The notes below the pieces were generated by a model. It was not told the DNA's origin. It did no database searches and saw only the letters and a list, made by a program, of their open reading frames with translations. Below are positions 63,451 to 64,000 of a stretch of DNA of 64,000 nucleotides, piece by piece. Both the position numbers and the translations under genes were made by a program. The DNA is from Ferrimonas lipolytica (GTDB taxonomy: Bacteria > Pseudomonadota > Gammaproteobacteria > Enterobacterales > Shewanellaceae), in the NCBI RefSeq assembly GCF_012295575.1, contig NZ_CP051180.1, positions 4,030,001 to 4,094,000 on the forward strand. Direction: 5' to 3'. How positions within the stretch are numbered: position 1 is the first letter of the stretch; the number at the start of each line of letters is the position of its first letter.

Positions 63451-64000
63451 ATGTTAGGGATAAATATGACCAAGGTGATGCAATGGCTGTGGTTGCCGCT
63501 GTGCGTATTCGCAGCAACCGTGAATGCGGCTGAACAACCGCCACAGCCAGAACGGTTAAAAGTTGGGGTGGCACTGTCCGGTGGTGGTGCCAAAGGCGCC
63601 GCTCACGTGGGTATTTTGCGGGTATTGGAGCAAAACAATATCCCTGTGGATTACATCGCCGGTACCTCAATGGGCGCCTATGTTGCTGGCCTTTATGCGT
63701 TGGGCTACAGCCCTGACGAGATTGAAACCACCTTAAGTACCCTTGACTTCACCGCCGGTTACTCCGACAAAATCCCTCGTAAAGCATTGAACTTTCGCGA
63801 CCGTAGCCACGTTGATGAATATCCAATTGAGATGAAGGTTGGCTTCGAAGACACCAAACTTAAGTTTGCCAAAGGCGCATTGGATGGACAGAGCATGTCA
63901 TCGCTGCTGCGTCGTTCTATCGGTTCTGTGTCTCACATCGACGACTTTGACCAACTGCCGGTGCCGCTGCGAACCGTCGCTACCGATCTTAGTGACCGCT
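63451..64000 (+). CDS. Patatin-like phospholipase (RssA type), N-terminal part
   Basis: The gene runs off the window; about 183 residues are visible. A signal peptide (ending near VNAAEQ) is followed by the patatin fold: oxyanion loop SGGGAKG and nucleophile elbow GTSMG (serine). The catalytic Asp would lie beyond the edge. Such enzymes are envelope lipases; some relatives carry a C-terminal outer-membrane barrel. Two in-frame starts, ATG 63451 (AGGGGA 6 bases before) and ATG 63466 (AGGGA before), are both plausible. Confidence 0.85.
   Translation, partial: MLGINMTKVMQWLWLPLCVFAATVNAAEQPPQPERLKVGVALSGGGAKGAAHVGILRVLEQNNIPVDYIAGTSMGAYVAGLYALGYSPDEIETTLSTLDFTAGYSDKIPRKALNFRDRSHVDEYPIEMKVGFEDTKLKFAKGALDGQSMSSLLRRSIGSVSHIDDFDQLPVPLRTVATDLSDR

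Noticed and set aside
63330-63670. Minus-strand frames opposite the patatin-like gene
   Set aside because: They are antisense to the SGGGAKG and GTSMG motifs of a clearly coding frame.

Overview
The window looks like chromosome of a marine or sediment gammaproteobacterium of the Shewanella/Ferrimonas type (Alteromonadales). The pointers are a flavocytochrome c family reductase fragment, remnants of a multiheme cytochrome, the backbone runs pepA-holC-valS and lptF-lptG, erpA preceded by a coiled-coil membrane protein, and genes for hydrogenase maturation and selenophosphate synthesis. The genus is inferred from gene content only.

Layout. 0-1.7 kb: end of a flavocytochrome c gene and a TetR regulator with a cysteine cluster. 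2.1-9.1 kb: an AT-rich, leftward Rhs locus in which a 1791-residue YD-repeat/FN3-like protein and a separately secreted Rhs core cap are different genes, followed by a small membrane protein. 9.6-21.6 kb: accessory region bounded by two intact tRNA-Leu(CAA) genes inside 210-bp direct repeats. It holds two tandem CpdB-like lipoprotein nucleotidases, broken nitroreductase and tetraheme cytochrome genes, an epimerase/DMT/LysR cassette lying between two halves of a decayed tRNA-Leu, a further pseudo-tRNA and three unrecognised genes. 21.7-35.8 kb: mostly backbone (RDD protein, secreted EEP nuclease-like lipoprotein, AhpD-like protein, TPR-GGDEF sensor, lptG, lptF, pepA, holC, valS) and a frameshifted YIP1-family gene. 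35.9-46.9 kb: lipoprotein, hemL, ClC channel, DUF6776-like protein, erpA, an RND efflux pair and chrA.

46.9-54.3 kb holds the most unusual cluster. Ten leftward, tightly packed genes run hypC-hypD-hypE, a PPC/DUF296 protein, a complete ECF transporter (S, T and two ATPases), a DsrE-like protein and selD. The two ATPases differ from consensus at complementary positions, so one of the two composite ATP sites is predicted to be inactive. 54.8-64 kb: an M3 peptidase lipoprotein, a LysR regulator divergent from an acyl-CoA dehydrogenase/SDR/APH kinase/phosphatase/SDR operon that resembles separated ACAD10/11 parts, and the start of a patatin-like phospholipase.

Three features recur across the window. 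(i) A MITE-like repeat of about 290-320 bp with GGCTGTGT/ACACAGCC ends occurs in six full or partial copies, mostly at the 3' ends of genes. (ii) Both cpdB paralogues and the EEP gene have a CRP-like palindrome at the same distance from a TATACT -10 box, suggesting a small cAMP-CRP regulon for extracellular nucleotide and nucleic acid breakdown. (iii) tRNA-Leu(CAA) and its terminator are present as two intact and several decayed copies, marking a repeated insertion site. No integrase, IS element, rRNA gene or CRISPR array was found.
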